The notes beneath the pieces were generated by a model. That model was not told the DNA's origin, ran no database searches, and saw only the letters and a list, made by a program, of their open reading frames with translations. This document shows, one piece after another, positions 35,170 to 45,380 of a stretch of DNA of 64,000 bases (its first letter is position 1; each line of letters starts with the position of its first letter). The translations under genes were made by a program, and so were the position numbers. Source of the stretch: an uncultured Rhodospirillales bacterium (GTDB lineage Bacteria; Pseudomonadota; Alphaproteobacteria; Kiloniellales; Kiloniellaceae); the NCBI GenBank assembly GCA_913060675.1, contig CAJXUS010000015.1, positions 1 through 64,000 on the forward strand, written 5' to 3'.

Positions 35170-37962
35170 CTATTTTCTGCTCGAGTTCTCCATTGCCTTC
35201 AATTCATAGAGTAAGTCCAGGGCCTGTCGAGGTGACAAATCATCCAAATTGACTTCCTTAAGCCGAAGATCAACCATGGCATTACCCGAATTATTATCTT
35301 CGACTTCTGAATCTGTCGTCGGCAAATGAGCAAACAGGGGCAGGTCCTCGGCAAGGTGTGCCAAATTACCAGCCTGCCCATCTTTTTCCAAAGTTTCGAG
35401 CACTTGTTCAGCACGTGTCACAGCCGAAAGGGGAAGGCCCGCTAACTTAGCGACGTGAATACCGTATGATCGATCTGCAGCTCCAGATGTCACCTCGTGT
35501 AAGAAAACGACTTCTCCCTGCCATTCTTTCACCCGCATAGAATGACAGGACATAGAAGTAAGTTTTGAGGTCAAACTGGTTAGTTCATGATAGTGGGTAG
35601 CAAATAGAGCCCGGGATTTATTGGCTTCATGCAGATGTTCAACACAAGCCCATGCGATAGACAGGCCGTCATAAGTCGCAGTGCCTCGACCAATCTCATC
35701 TAGAATAACCAGTGATCTTTCTGTCGACTGATTAAGGATTACTGCGGTTTCGACCATTTCAACCATAAAAGTTGAGCGACCGCGCGCGAGATCATCTGCG
35801 GCGCCTACCCGGCTAAACAAACGATCAACAGAACCAATATGTGCGGCTTCCGCAGGCACAAAAGACCCCATTTGTGCCAAAACGGCAATCAAGGCATTCT
35901 GTCGCAAGAAGGTCGATTTACCTGCCATATTCGGTCCGGTAATCAGCCAAAGTCGTTGCTGGTCTTCCAAAGTACAGTTATTGGCCACAAAAGGACCTTC
36001 GGAGGTCTTGGCGAGAGCGGCCTCAACAACAGGATGACGCCCGCCAACAATATCAAATGATAAACTGCCATCGATCCGAGGTCTGTTCCAACGCTCTGAA
36101 ATAGCGAGCTCGGCCAAGGAAGATGTAACATCCAGTTCGGCAAGAGTACGGGCAACAATGGCAATGCCTTCAACCTGGCTGACAATTTCGGTGACAAGTT
36201 TCTCGTAAAGCTCCTGTTCGATAGCCAAGGCCTTACCAGCAGCTCCTGAAATTTTTTGTTCCAAATCAGAGAGTTCCACCGTCGTAAACCTCATGGCAGA
36301 AGCCAGGGTTTGACGGTGAATAAATTCTGAATCTGCGTCTGTGTTCACCTTTGAAGCATTGGTTGGGCTGACTTCGATAAAATAACCCAACACATTGTTG
36401 TGCTTTACCTTCAGCGTACTCACACCCGTTTTTTGAGCATAATCGGCTTGGAGGCCCGCAATCAACTTTCGGCTATCATCACGGAGTTGTTTATATTCAT
36501 CCAACTCTGGAGCATAGCCATTGGCGATGAAGCCTCCATCCCTGGCAAGGAGAGGCAACTCATCCAGTAACGCAGACTGTAAGGTGTCACATAACGCGCT
36601 GTGATCACCTAATCCTTGAATACAATTGTTAATCCCCAGTGGAATTTGATCAGGATTAACCGTGGACAATAGTAACTTAAGGCGGCTGGCTTCGCGTAGG
36701 GCGTCTCTAATCCCTGCCAAGTCTCGAGGACCACCACGCCCTACTGTCAACCGCGATAGTCCTCGTTCGATATCAGGACACTGGCGCAGGCTCGCCCGAA
36801 GATCCATGCGGCGGCCGTCCTCTTGAACAAACCAGGACACCATGTCCAATCGGCTTGCAATGGCTTTAGGGTCTGTTAGAGGTGCAGCCAGGCGAGAACC
36901 AAGCATCCGAGCCCCCGCGCCCGTGACGGTGCGATCAACCGTTGCAAGTAAACTTCCCTTGCGGCCACCAGTAAGAGACTGGGTTAGCTCCAGATTGCGT
37001 CTGGTTGCTGCATCGATTTCCATAACCGCGCCAGAGCGAACTCTCTTTGGAGAAAAAAGGCGCGGCAACTTACCTTTTTGTGTTAACTCGACATAATCCA
37101 ACAGGGAACCAGCGGCGGCGACTTCTGCACGTGAAAATTCACCAAAGGCATCCAGCGCCTTGATAGAAAATACTTCTTCAAGGCGACGGCGCGCGTTTTC
37201 ACTATCAAATCGAGATGAAGGAAGGGGCGAGACAATAGAGCGCCACTCATTGATGATATCTGATAATTCTTCGCGCAAAAATAACCGCTCAGGAATAAGA
37301 AGCTCTCCAGGATTCAACCGCGCGAGTACGGCGAGAAGGGCAACTGAGAGATTGGTTTCATTGGTATGAATTGGCTGAGTATAAAAATCACCTGTCGACA
37401 TATCAAGCCAGGACAAACCATAGTCACCAGCAGCATCCGTAAGAGCAGCCAAATAGTTGTGACTTCGCGCATCCAACAACTCATCTTCGGTAATCGTTCC
37501 AGGTGTTACGAGACGAACGACCCCTCTTTTTACAATCGACTTTGGCCCGCGTTTTTTGGCTTCTGCCGGGTTTTCCATCTGCTCACAGATAGCAACCTTA
37601 AAACCTTTGCGTATCAAACGAGATAAATAACCATCCGCAGCGTGAAAAGGAACACCACACATTGGAATATCTGCGCCTTTGTGATGCCCTCGTTTGGTTA
37701 AGGTGATATCCAGCGCTTCAGAAGCATCAACTGCGTCTTGAAAGAACAGCTCGTAAAAATCACCCATACGATAAAACAAAAGAGAATCTGGATAATTTTC
37801 TTTAATTTCCAGATATTGCACCATCATTGGCGTCACTTTATCTACCGCTTTATTAACAGTCTTTGCAGGTTTAGTCGCCGCGATTTCAGGTCTTTCAAGA
37901 AGTGCTGAATCAGATTGAGATTGTTCTTCAATACGTTGGGGAATTGTTGTCGTTTCGGTCAC
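35170..37962 (-). CDS. mutS: DNA mismatch repair protein MutS
   Basis: A 930-residue mismatch-recognition ATPase. It has the mismatch-wedge motif MGDFYELF near residue 66, the core and clamp domains, Walker [11 protein letters not shown] near 675, Walker [11 protein letters not shown] near 750 and a helix-turn-helix dimer region before the C-terminal tail. The start is GTG at 37962 with a weak GTAGAG site. The N-terminal 45 residues before the mismatch domain are a low-conservation extension. It is transcribed toward glnD with a 176-base gap. MutL is not in the window. Confidence 0.97.
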   Translation of the reverse strand: MTETTTIPQRIEEQSQSDSALLERPEIAATKPAKTVNKAVDKVTPMMVQYLEIKENYPDSLLFYRMGDFYELFFQDAVDASEALDITLTKRGHHKGADIPMCGVPFHAADGYLSRLIRKGFKVAICEQMENPAEAKKRGPKSIVKRGVVRLVTPGTITEDELLDARSHNYLAALTDAAGDYGLSWLDMSTGDFYTQPIHTNETNLSVALLAVLARLNPGELLIPERLFLREELSDIINEWRSIVSPLPSSRFDSENARRRLEEVFSIKALDAFGEFSRAEVAAAGSLLDYVELTQKGKLPRLFSPKRVRSGAVMEIDAATRRNLELTQSLTGGRKGSLLATVDRTVTGAGARMLGSRLAAPLTDPKAIASRLDMVSWFVQEDGRRMDLRASLRQCPDIERGLSRLTVGRGGPRDLAGIRDALREASRLKLLLSTVNPDQIPLGINNCIQGLGDHSALCDTLQSALLDELPLLARDGGFIANGYAPELDEYKQLRDDSRKLIAGLQADYAQKTGVSTLKVKHNNVLGYFIEVSPTNASKVNTDADSEFIHRQTLASAMRFTTVELSDLEQKISGAAGKALAIEQELYEKLVTEIVSQVEGIAIVARTLAELDVTSSLAELAISERWNRPRIDGSLSFDIVGGRHPVVEAALAKTSEGPFVANNCTLEDQQRLWLITGPNMAGKSTFLRQNALIAVLAQMGSFVPAEAAHIGSVDRLFSRVGAADDLARGRSTFMVEMVETAVILNQSTERSLVILDEIGRGTATYDGLSIAWACVEHLHEANKSRALFATHYHELTSLTSKLTSMSCHSMRVKEWQGEVVFLHEVTSGAADRSYGIHVAKLAGLPLSAVTRAEQVLETLEKDGQAGNLAHLAEDLPLFAHLPTTDSEVEDNNSGNAMVDLRLKEVNLDDLSPRQALDLLYELKAMENSSRK

Positions 37963-38075
37963 GGAAAAGATATACTCTACAAAGAAGAAAACGGGACCTA
38001 GAAGCTAACACACCCATAAACCTTCGCAAAGTAACCAAGCCCACAAACCTCAAAAAAACAACGATCTTTTTTAAC

Positions 38076-39506
38076 TTAATTCGCCACCAGCTTAGAGAGC
38101 GCTCTTGTCCGCTCTCTTGGAAAGATCATTGTTACTTTTGTGCCTTGATTGAGCTTACTTTCCAGAATTAGTTCGCCGTCGTGGAGTTCCATAAACGTTT
38201 TAGACAGAGGAAGCCCAAGTCCTGTACCTTCGTGTTGGCGGGTCAGGTGACTATCGACCTGGATAAACGGCTTTAACACTTCTTGGATTTTTTTCTCTGG
38301 AATCCCTATTCCGTTGTCTTCAACAACGATCTCAATCTGGGATTTTTCATTCACCCCTGCCGATAAAACAACTTCACCCCCTTCCGGGGTAAATTTCACA
38401 GAGTTACTTAATAAGTTCAACAAGAGCTGCCTCAATCTCGTATTATCACCAAACAAATAGGGGCAATCTGGCGCAATATCTGACTTCAGGGTTACCCGAC
38501 TACGCTCTGCACGGCCGCTCATTATCTTAAAGCAGGACGTAGCGACTTCTCTCAAGTCGACCATTTCGTTTTGAAGGCTCAACTCTCCTGCTTCAATTTT
38601 GGACATATCAAGTATATCATTAATGATTTCAAGAAGTAATGTACCACTACTATAGATGTCATCGGCATATTCACGATATCTAGGTTCATCAATTTTACCC
38701 AGCATTTCGTACTTAATCATTTCCGAGAATCCAAGTATAGCATTGAGCGGCGTACGTAGTTCATGGCTCATATTCGCCAGAAAATATGTCTTTGCACGGT
38801 TGGCGGCTTCAAGACCCTGTACATAGATAAGTTGCTGCTGTTCATGCTGCTCCAACTTATCAATCATACGATTATATCCATCGATGAGATCACCAACTTC
38901 ATCCGTAGATTTAACAGGGATTTTATGTCGTAAATCTTTCTGATCAAAAGTAGAAAAACCCTGACTCAAGTCTTTCATTGGAATGAGTAAAAACCGACGG
39001 GTTGCAAAGATAATAATCGCCGTAAGGGCCAGCACCAACAACACATTTTCAGGTATCTCGTCGAGAAAACTATTCAACAATCTGCTTGTGATATCCGTAT
39101 GGGCAACCACAAGAACAAATTTTCCAATTCGACGATTTACAAAAGGATCCTGATAAACAATGTCCAAAGTGAAACTCTTGTGAAGCAGAGATCCACTATC
39201 ATCAATACCTGCGTTCGATATCAGGTTGTCTTTTTCGTCATATACCTTGGCTGAATAGACTTCGGAAAATTCGACCAAACTTTCAAGGTGTGAATTTATT
39301 GCTTCAAGATCAAAGTTCCATAAATAGCCAGAGACGACATTGGCCTGGGTAGTCGCAAGGTTCTGCCACTGCTCTGTGACCATAACCTGCTGCTCTTCAT
39401 AATCTAGGTAATTGTCGATAAAGGATTCGAACATCGACACCAAAAAGACTGCCGGCACAATCAGATACAGCAGCTTTGCATTTATGGTTTTAACCGGTCT
39501 AAGCAT
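38076..39506 (-). CDS. Orphan membrane sensor histidine kinase
   Basis: A 476-residue hybrid-free histidine kinase. It has an N-terminal transmembrane helix (about 9-28), a periplasmic sensor of about 130 residues, a second helix (about 155-175), a HAMP linker (LSQGFSTFDQKDLRHKIP region), a HisKA domain with NMSHELRTPLNA (His near residue 248) and a HATPase_c domain with the N, G1 (DNGIGIP) and G2 (GTGLGLPL) boxes. No response regulator gene is adjacent, so the partner is unknown. The sensor region is not one I can name. It is divergent from maeB across a 458-base gap. Confidence 0.88.
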   Translation of the reverse strand: MLRPVKTINAKLLYLIVPAVFLVSMFESFIDNYLDYEEQQVMVTEQWQNLATTQANVVSGYLWNFDLEAINSHLESLVEFSEVYSAKVYDEKDNLISNAGIDDSGSLLHKSFTLDIVYQDPFVNRRIGKFVLVVAHTDITSRLLNSFLDEIPENVLLVLALTAIIIFATRRFLLIPMKDLSQGFSTFDQKDLRHKIPVKSTDEVGDLIDGYNRMIDKLEQHEQQQLIYVQGLEAANRAKTYFLANMSHELRTPLNAILGFSEMIKYEMLGKIDEPRYREYADDIYSSGTLLLEIINDILDMSKIEAGELSLQNEMVDLREVATSCFKIMSGRAERSRVTLKSDIAPDCPYLFGDNTRLRQLLLNLLSNSVKFTPEGGEVVLSAGVNEKSQIEIVVEDNGIGIPEKKIQEVLKPFIQVDSHLTRQHEGTGLGLPLSKTFMELHDGELILESKLNQGTKVTMIFPRERTRALSKLVAN

Positions 39507-39964
39507 CTAAATAATTCACAAAATTGCCACGCTCATAGTGTCCAAATAGTGCCCAACTTTTCGTCGGATTGTTTCGCTTTATTTTTTTCCCCAGAAAGGA
39601 GTATTTATAAGTCCAATCTATTGAATGCAATAAATTATGGCGATTACATCGAATTACAAATCCTTTCCCAAAGGACTATAAGCACATTTTCTTTCATAAT
39701 TACTTAATCAGATGCTAATTTCAGCCTATTTACACCCGTAATTTTGAGATAAATTACTCTCAGCAGCCCTGTTTCGGCGTGCATGAGATAATATAATTAG
39801 TTTTGGGGTCGTATATTCAGACATTTTTGAACAATTTCTCTTCCCAATGGCTGTATTGCAATGCAGTATAGCCACCAAGAACTGTTAAACAGGTTCATTG
39901 CACACCAATTACAGACCTAAATCACCCAGATGACGACATTTTTTTAAATAGCGGAGAGAAACCC
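39507..39964. other. Long intergenic region between the sensor kinase and maeB
   Basis: The 458 A/T-rich bases hold no convincing gene. They should contain divergent promoters. An imperfect 25-base palindrome, GGCTGTATTGCAATGCAGTATAGCC, lies at 39850-39874, about 90 bases before maeB, and could be a regulator site. No riboswitch was recognised. Confidence 0.5.
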
Positions 39965-42244
39965 GTGCCTAAGCACAATTCCCGGACTACTGACGCAGAA
40001 GCGCTGGAATTTCATACCTCGGGACGTCCCGGTAAACTAGAAATCAAAGCAACAAAACCATTAACAACACAAAGAGATCTCTCGCTCGCCTATTCACCAG
40101 GGGTCGCAGTACCATGTTTGGAAATAGAGAAAAACCCTGCAGCCGCTTATGATTACACTGCAAAAGGCAATCTTGTCGCTGTCATCTCTAACGGCACAGC
40201 CGTTTTAGGACTTGGTAATCTTGGAGCCCTCGCTTCGAAGCCCGTTATGGAAGGTAAAGCTGTCCTCTTCAAACGCTTTGCTGATGTTGATGGCATCGAC
40301 CTTGAGGTTGACACTGAAAACGTCGATGAATTTGTGAACTGTGTACGTTTCCTTGGAAAAACCTTTGGCGGCATCAACCTAGAAGACATCAAAGCTCCTG
40401 AGTGCTTTATTATCGAACAAAGACTGCAAGAGCTTCTTGATATCCCTGTATTCCATGATGATCAGCACGGTACAGCGATTATCGCAGCAGCAGGTTTGTT
40501 AAGCGCCCTAGATATCACAGGCAAAGACATCAAAGAGATCAAAATGGTCGTCAATGGCGCGGGCTCTGCTGGCATTGCCTGTACAGAGCTTATCAAAGCA
40601 CTCGGCGTTCCTCACGATAATATCCTGCTTTGTGATACCAAAGGGGTTATTTATCAAGGGCGCGCCGAAGGCATGAACCAGTGGAAATCTGCCCACGCCG
40701 TGGTCAGCGATGACCGCAGTCTTGCTGACGCCATGAGCAATGCTGACGTGGTCTTTGGTCTTTCTGTCAAAGGGGCTTTTTCACCTGAAATGATCAAGAG
40801 CATGGCACCAAATCCGATCATCTTTGCCATGGCCAATCCCGATCCCGAGATTACTCCCGAAGATGTTGCGAAAGTCCGCGATGACGCTATCGTTGCAACA
40901 GGCCGATCAGACTATCCAAACCAGGTCAACAACGTCCTTGGGTTTCCCTATATTTTCCGTGGCGCTTTAGACGTACGTGCGTCCAGCATCAACATGGAAA
41001 TGAAGGTTGCGGCCGCCAAAGCGCTCGCTAAACTGGCCAAAGAAGACGTTCCCGATGAAGTAGGGAAAGCTTATGCTGGTAGAAAGCTAAGATATGGTAG
41101 GGATTATATTATCCCAGCGCCTTTTGATCCGCGCCTAGTTGCCGTTATTCCGCGTGCTGTGGCTGAAGCTGCAATGGAGAGTGGCGTAGCGGGCAAAAAT
41201 ATCGAAGATCTGGATGCCTACGAGCGTGAACTCTCCGCCCGTCTTGATCCCGCAGCAACTACCTTCATGCGCATTGCTCAAAAGGTTCGCAGTCATCCCA
41301 AACGTGTGGTTTTTGCAGAAGGTGAAGAAGAATCAGCCATTAGAGCTGCCGTTGCCTTTCACAATGCAGGCTATGGTACGCCTCTTCTTGTGGGTCGTGA
41401 AGACATCATCAAAAACACCATGAAAAATATTGGTGTTAACGGTGATTTTATCGAAATCCATAATGCCACTATTTCAAAAGACCGGGAACGCTATACCGAC
41501 TATATCTATAGCCGACTGCAACGCAAAGGTAAGCTCTATAGAGATTGCCAGCGCATGGTGAATCAAAACCGTAACATCTTTGCCTCATGCTTGGTAACTG
41601 ATGGTGTTGCGGATGCCATGGTCACAGGCCTGACCCGAAGCTTTGCCGTTTCTCTTGATGACGCAATGCGCGCAATCAACTGCAAACCGGGCAAGCGCGC
41701 CATGGGTATGTCGATGATGATCATCGATGGCAAAGCAATCTTTGTCGCTGATACTTCTGTGAACGAAGTGCCAAGTTCTGAGCAGCTTGCAGACATTGCT
41801 ATTCAAGCGTCCTCTCATGTCCAAGCCATGGGATATGAACCCCGTGTCGCTTTCTTGAGTTTCTCCAACTTTGGAAATCCAACCCGCGAGACCACCACTC
41901 GGATCAGACGCGCCGTCTCAGTTCTCGATACCATGAGTGTCGATTTTGAGTATGAAGGTGAAATGCAAGCCAATCTTGCTTTGGACTTCGACCTCCAAAA
42001 AAGGCTGTTCCCTTTCTCTCGTTTAACTGGGCCTGCAAACATTCTTATCATGCCAGCTCTACATTCTGCCAACATCACAACCAAGCTTATTCAAAAAGCT
42101 GGTGGTAGCACAGCAGTGATCGGCCCAATGCTGGTAGGTTTGGAGAAGCCTGTTCAAATTGTTCCTATGGGCGCCACCGTTACAGATCTCGTAACCATGG
42201 CCGCTCTTGGCGCGTACGAATCAGCAACCAACGAAATGGACTAA
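39965..42244 (+). CDS. maeB: NADP-dependent malic enzyme with phosphotransacetylase-like domain
   Basis: A 759-residue MaeB-type malic enzyme that decarboxylates malate to pyruvate. The N-terminal 420 residues are the malic enzyme ([13 protein letters not shown] near 40 with the catalytic Tyr, [11 protein letters not shown] near 162 with metal ligands, and the NAD(P) motif NGAGSAGIA near 197). The C-terminal about 330 residues resemble phosphotransacetylase but act as a regulatory acetyl-CoA-binding domain in the family. The start is GTG, supported by GGAGAG six bases upstream. No pta or ackA gene is nearby. It is followed by a strong hairpin and then the pho/pst cluster. Confidence 0.95.
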   Translation: MPKHNSRTTDAEALEFHTSGRPGKLEIKATKPLTTQRDLSLAYSPGVAVPCLEIEKNPAAAYDYTAKGNLVAVISNGTAVLGLGNLGALASKPVMEGKAVLFKRFADVDGIDLEVDTENVDEFVNCVRFLGKTFGGINLEDIKAPECFIIEQRLQELLDIPVFHDDQHGTAIIAAAGLLSALDITGKDIKEIKMVVNGAGSAGIACTELIKALGVPHDNILLCDTKGVIYQGRAEGMNQWKSAHAVVSDDRSLADAMSNADVVFGLSVKGAFSPEMIKSMAPNPIIFAMANPDPEITPEDVAKVRDDAIVATGRSDYPNQVNNVLGFPYIFRGALDVRASSINMEMKVAAAKALAKLAKEDVPDEVGKAYAGRKLRYGRDYIIPAPFDPRLVAVIPRAVAEAAMESGVAGKNIEDLDAYERELSARLDPAATTFMRIAQKVRSHPKRVVFAEGEEESAIRAAVAFHNAGYGTPLLVGREDIIKNTMKNIGVNGDFIEIHNATISKDRERYTDYIYSRLQRKGKLYRDCQRMVNQNRNIFASCLVTDGVADAMVTGLTRSFAVSLDDAMRAINCKPGKRAMGMSMMIIDGKAIFVADTSVNEVPSSEQLADIAIQASSHVQAMGYEPRVAFLSFSNFGNPTRETTTRIRRAVSVLDTMSVDFEYEGEMQANLALDFDLQKRLFPFSRLTGPANILIMPALHSANITTKLIQKAGGSTAVIGPMLVGLEKPVQIVPMGATVTDLVTMAALGAYESATNEMD

Positions 42245-42298
42245 CCCCACTTTTGATGTAAAGTCATGTGGATACGCGTTACAATTTCGTAATATTGA

Positions 42299-42334
42299 CA
42301 GTGGCTTCTGGTTCCAAACACCCAGAAGCCACTG
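42299..42334 (+). terminator. Strong hairpin after maeB
   Basis: A perfect 13-base-pair stem (CAGTGGCTTCTGG / CCAGAAGCCACTG) with a 10-base loop. No T run follows, so it may be a terminator of a non-canonical kind or an mRNA-end stabiliser. Confidence 0.6.
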
Positions 42335-42444
42335 AAATGAAACATTATTTATATTCGTCTTCAAACTGTCATGAAGGCAAGCTAAGTATAGCGTAATTGG
42401 CTGCACTAAACATAGCCGCTCCTTGCAAACATACTCGGGTCATT

Positions 42445-43899
42445 ATGCCAGTTCGACAGGATAAATATAATCGACTGTTCACGTCGTCACTCATCCTTGC
42501 TTCTCCAAGCGTTGCAGTGCTCTTTGCTTTGGTTATTCTTCATTTGGTTCCCTGGCAAGCGGCTGTTATCGCCGGGGTAGTGATCCTGTTTGGCACCGGT
42601 TATATTCTCAGCAACCACTATAATCATGTCGAACGCCTCAAAGAATACATCACCGCTCTTCGTCAGTTAAAAGGCAAGGAATCACTTCCAGAAACGCCCT
42701 CGGCGGTCGGGAGTTTCCTTTATCCAGAATTAAACATTACCCTTTCGCGTATGGCCCAGGAACGCCAGCAATATCGACGCCAACTCGAAGCCGTCACCGA
42801 GGGAAACGAGGCCATTCTAAAATCACTTCCTGATCCCTTGATTATGCTTGGTAGTAAGCGGAAGATCATTCGGGGCAACCCTGCCGCGGAAGCAATTTTC
42901 GAAGACACACTTGCTGAAAAAGAACTCTCAACCGTTCTACGCAATCCTTCGATTTTAAATACCATTGATGAAATTGAACACAGCAGCAAAGACATCTCGC
43001 GCTTTGTTGATTTTAAAATCCACGGCAGAGTAGAGCGCTATCTACAGGCGCGTATAGCTCGTATGAGCGAGCAAACATGGGACGGTACCAAGATCATTGT
43101 CAGTTTACATGACATGACCTCTGCAAAGCGTGTAGAGCAAATGCGGGGTGATTTTGTCGCCAACGTTAGCCACGAGCTAAAAACCCCTCTCGCCAGCTTG
43201 ATGGGGTTCATCGAAACTCTGAAAGGCCCCGCAAAAGATGACCCAGACGCACAGCAACGATTTTTAAAAATCATGCAGGATCAAGCCGAAAGAATGTCCA
43301 GGCTGGTTTCAGATTTATTAAGTCTGTCAAAAATTGAGCTCTTAGAACACACCCCGCCAACAAGTGTAACCGACCTTAGTGAAGCCATATCCAACATCAT
43401 CGAGGGCTTGCATACCCAGATTGAAAACAAAAACATGACGATCAGGCGTGACATGGACGATGTCATCCCCGTCTTGGGAGATAACGAGGCCCTGACCCAG
43501 GTTTTCCAAAACCTGCTCGAGAATGCCATCAAATATGGTCACCATGGCACAACCGTTACAATCAGATGTAAATCATATGGTCCCGGTAGTCAGGGTATGC
43601 GGCGTTTGGGTCGGCCTTCTTTTGCGATCTCTGTGATCGACCAAGGTGATGGCATCGCCCGAGAGCACCTACCTCGTTTGACTGAACGTTTTTACAGAGT
43701 AGATCCTGCGCGATCTCGACAACTCGGTGGGACAGGCTTAGGCCTCGCAATTGTAAAGCACATCGTCAATAGACACCGGGGTGTTCTTACTATCGATAGT
43801 GAAGTAGGGAGAGGCTCAACTTTTACCGTCTACCTACCTCAAGCCATGATAACGGAAAGTGAGCCTGCTCAGCTAGCATCCCGAAAGTTGGATTTTTAA
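42445..43899 (+). CDS. phoR: Phosphate regulon sensor kinase PhoR
   Basis: A 484-residue sensor kinase. It has two N-terminal transmembrane helices (about 14-50) with almost no periplasmic loop, a PAS domain (about 115-220), HisKA with NVSHELKTPLASL (His near residue 243) and HATPase_c (ENAIKYG, DQGDGI, GGTGLGLAI). The absence of a sensory loop is typical of PhoR, which reads phosphate status through PstSCAB and PhoU. I chose ATG at 42445, although an in-frame TTG exists at 42397. A single CTGTCAT half-site lies about 75 bases upstream. It is followed by pst genes, phoU and its partner phoB on the same strand. Confidence 0.93.
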   Translation: MPVRQDKYNRLFTSSLILASPSVAVLFALVILHLVPWQAAVIAGVVILFGTGYILSNHYNHVERLKEYITALRQLKGKESLPETPSAVGSFLYPELNITLSRMAQERQQYRRQLEAVTEGNEAILKSLPDPLIMLGSKRKIIRGNPAAEAIFEDTLAEKELSTVLRNPSILNTIDEIEHSSKDISRFVDFKIHGRVERYLQARIARMSEQTWDGTKIIVSLHDMTSAKRVEQMRGDFVANVSHELKTPLASLMGFIETLKGPAKDDPDAQQRFLKIMQDQAERMSRLVSDLLSLSKIELLEHTPPTSVTDLSEAISNIIEGLHTQIENKNMTIRRDMDDVIPVLGDNEALTQVFQNLLENAIKYGHHGTTVTIRCKSYGPGSQGMRRLGRPSFAISVIDQGDGIAREHLPRLTERFYRVDPARSRQLGGTGLGLAIVKHIVNRHRGVLTIDSEVGRGSTFTVYLPQAMITESEPAQLASRKLDF

Positions 43900-44242
43900 G
43901 GAAGTAGATCGAATAGGGCACTATTTAACAAAACCTTCAAATTTCAACTTTTGAAATCTCCCCAACTCATTACCAACATAAAATAGAATATATCAATTAA
44001 TATCATATACTTAATTACATGTTAGATTTTATAAACCTTAATTTTTATCTTTTTCTGTGTAACGAAACTGTCATGGTAGAGTCACAGAAGTATCGTCGTT
44101 ACTAGATATGTTTTGCCTCGTCGAATGATCGACAACGCATGAAACACTCTCGGCGATAAGAAAAACGGTTGCCACATGAGAGCCTGTAAACCCAGGGAAT
44201 GCGAATTGAGATTTATAAACGCTATATAGCGGAGATACGAAC
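43900..44242 (+). other. pstS promoter and leader region
   Basis: The 343-base gap between phoR and pstS is A/T rich. It holds the PHO box described separately and an untranslated leader of about 150 bases. No gene is seen in it. Confidence 0.7.
44055..44089 (+). promoter_or_regulatory. PHO box (PhoB binding site) before pstS
   Basis: CTGTCAT (44068-44074), GGTA, GAGTCAC (44079-44085) closely matches the E. coli PHO box (CTGTCAT-N4-TTGTCAC type). A weaker repeat CTGTGTAACGA lies 13 bases upstream, consistent with repeating PhoB sites. It faces pstS. Confidence 0.85.
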
Positions 44243-45274
44243 GTGATCAAAAAAGTTCTCACTGCGACAGCACTTGCTGGAATGATGATGGCAGCAGCTG
44301 GCGCCGCTCAGGCACGCGACCAGATCCGCATCGTCGGCTCTTCAACGGTTTTTCCATTCTCAACAACAGTGGCTGAAACCTTCGGTAAAACAACGGGCTT
44401 CAAAACGCCGGTTGTTGAAAGCACCGGATCCGGTGGTGGTATGAAGCTTTTCTGCTCAGGTGTAGGTATTGAACACCCGGACATTACAAATGCTTCTCGT
44501 CGCATTAAGGCTTCTGAATACGAGAAATGCACCAAAAACGGCGTTTCCATTACAGAAGTTAAAATCGGTTTTGATGGTATCGTTCTCGCGAACTCTAAGC
44601 AGAGTGATCGCCTGACCCTTACCAAAAAACAGATTTTCCTCGCACTTGCTAAGCAAGTTCCTGTAAATGGTAAAATGGTCGATAATCCATATCAAAACTG
44701 GAGCGATATCGATAAAGGCCTACCAAACAGCAAAATCGAAGTCCTTGGTCCTCCACCAACATCTGGTACACGCGATGCTTTCGTTGAGCTCGCCATGGAA
44801 GGTGGTGCTAAGAAATTTGAAAGCCTCAAAGCACTTCGTAAAAGTGATAAGAAAGCTTTCAAAGCTATCGCACACACAATTCGTGAAGATGGTGCTTACG
44901 TAGAAGCTGGTGAAAACGACAACCTGATCATTCAAAAACTTGAAGCAAATCCAAAAGCTGTTGGTATCTTCGGTTTCAGTTTCCTTGATCAGAATGCTGA
45001 CAAAATCCAGGGTTCTATCGTTGAAGGCGCCGAACCAACTTTCGAAAACATCGCTGCTGGTGACTATGGCGTATCCCGCTCGCTCTACTTCTACGTTAAG
45101 AAAGAGCACGTTGGTTCCGTACCTGGCATCGAAGAGTTCGTGAAAGCCTTCACAAGCGAAAATGCATGGGGTGATGAGGGATATCTGGCTGACAAAGGTC
45201 TAATTCCATTACCTGCTGCTGATCGCGAGCTGATCAAAAACTCTGCACGCGGCCTTACATCCCTTAGCATGTAA
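44243..45274 (+). CDS. pstS: Periplasmic phosphate-binding protein PstS
   Basis: A 343-residue phosphate-binding protein with a signal peptide (residues 1-24, cleavage after AQA). The phosphate-binding motifs are visible: IVGSSTVFPF at about 30-39, ESTGSGGGM near 60, and PPTSGTRDAFVELA near 170-183. The start is GTG at 44243 with GGAGA seven bases upstream. The subfamily resembles the alphaproteobacterial/marine PstS with a 340-residue length. It is the first gene of the pst operon and has the PHO box in front. A hairpin separates it from pstC. Confidence 0.95.
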   Translation: MIKKVLTATALAGMMMAAAGAAQARDQIRIVGSSTVFPFSTTVAETFGKTTGFKTPVVESTGSGGGMKLFCSGVGIEHPDITNASRRIKASEYEKCTKNGVSITEVKIGFDGIVLANSKQSDRLTLTKKQIFLALAKQVPVNGKMVDNPYQNWSDIDKGLPNSKIEVLGPPPTSGTRDAFVELAMEGGAKKFESLKALRKSDKKAFKAIAHTIREDGAYVEAGENDNLIIQKLEANPKAVGIFGFSFLDQNADKIQGSIVEGAEPTFENIAAGDYGVSRSLYFYVKKEHVGSVPGIEEFVKAFTSENAWGDEGYLADKGLIPLPAADRELIKNSARGLTSLSM

Positions 45275-45295
45275 GCTTCGATATCTTTCTGGAAT

Positions 45296-45323
45296 ACTGG
45301 CGGCTTGGTTGCAAGTCGCCAGT
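45296..45323 (+). terminator. Hairpin between pstS and pstC (possible attenuator)
   Basis: ACTGGCG and CGCCAGT arms plus inner CTTG/CAAG pairing form a strong stem-loop, followed by a short T-containing stretch. It sits 22 bases after the pstS stop and could reduce read-through so that PstS is made in excess over the membrane subunits. Confidence 0.6.
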
Positions 45324-45380
45324 TTCTGGTACAATAAGTTAAGTCATTAATCGTGGTTTCCCTTTCGGGTATGTAAACAA

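Noticed and set aside
42366-42372. CTGTCAT before phoR as a PHO box
   Set aside because: Only one half-site is convincing. The second repeat is missing, so it was not listed as a separate site.
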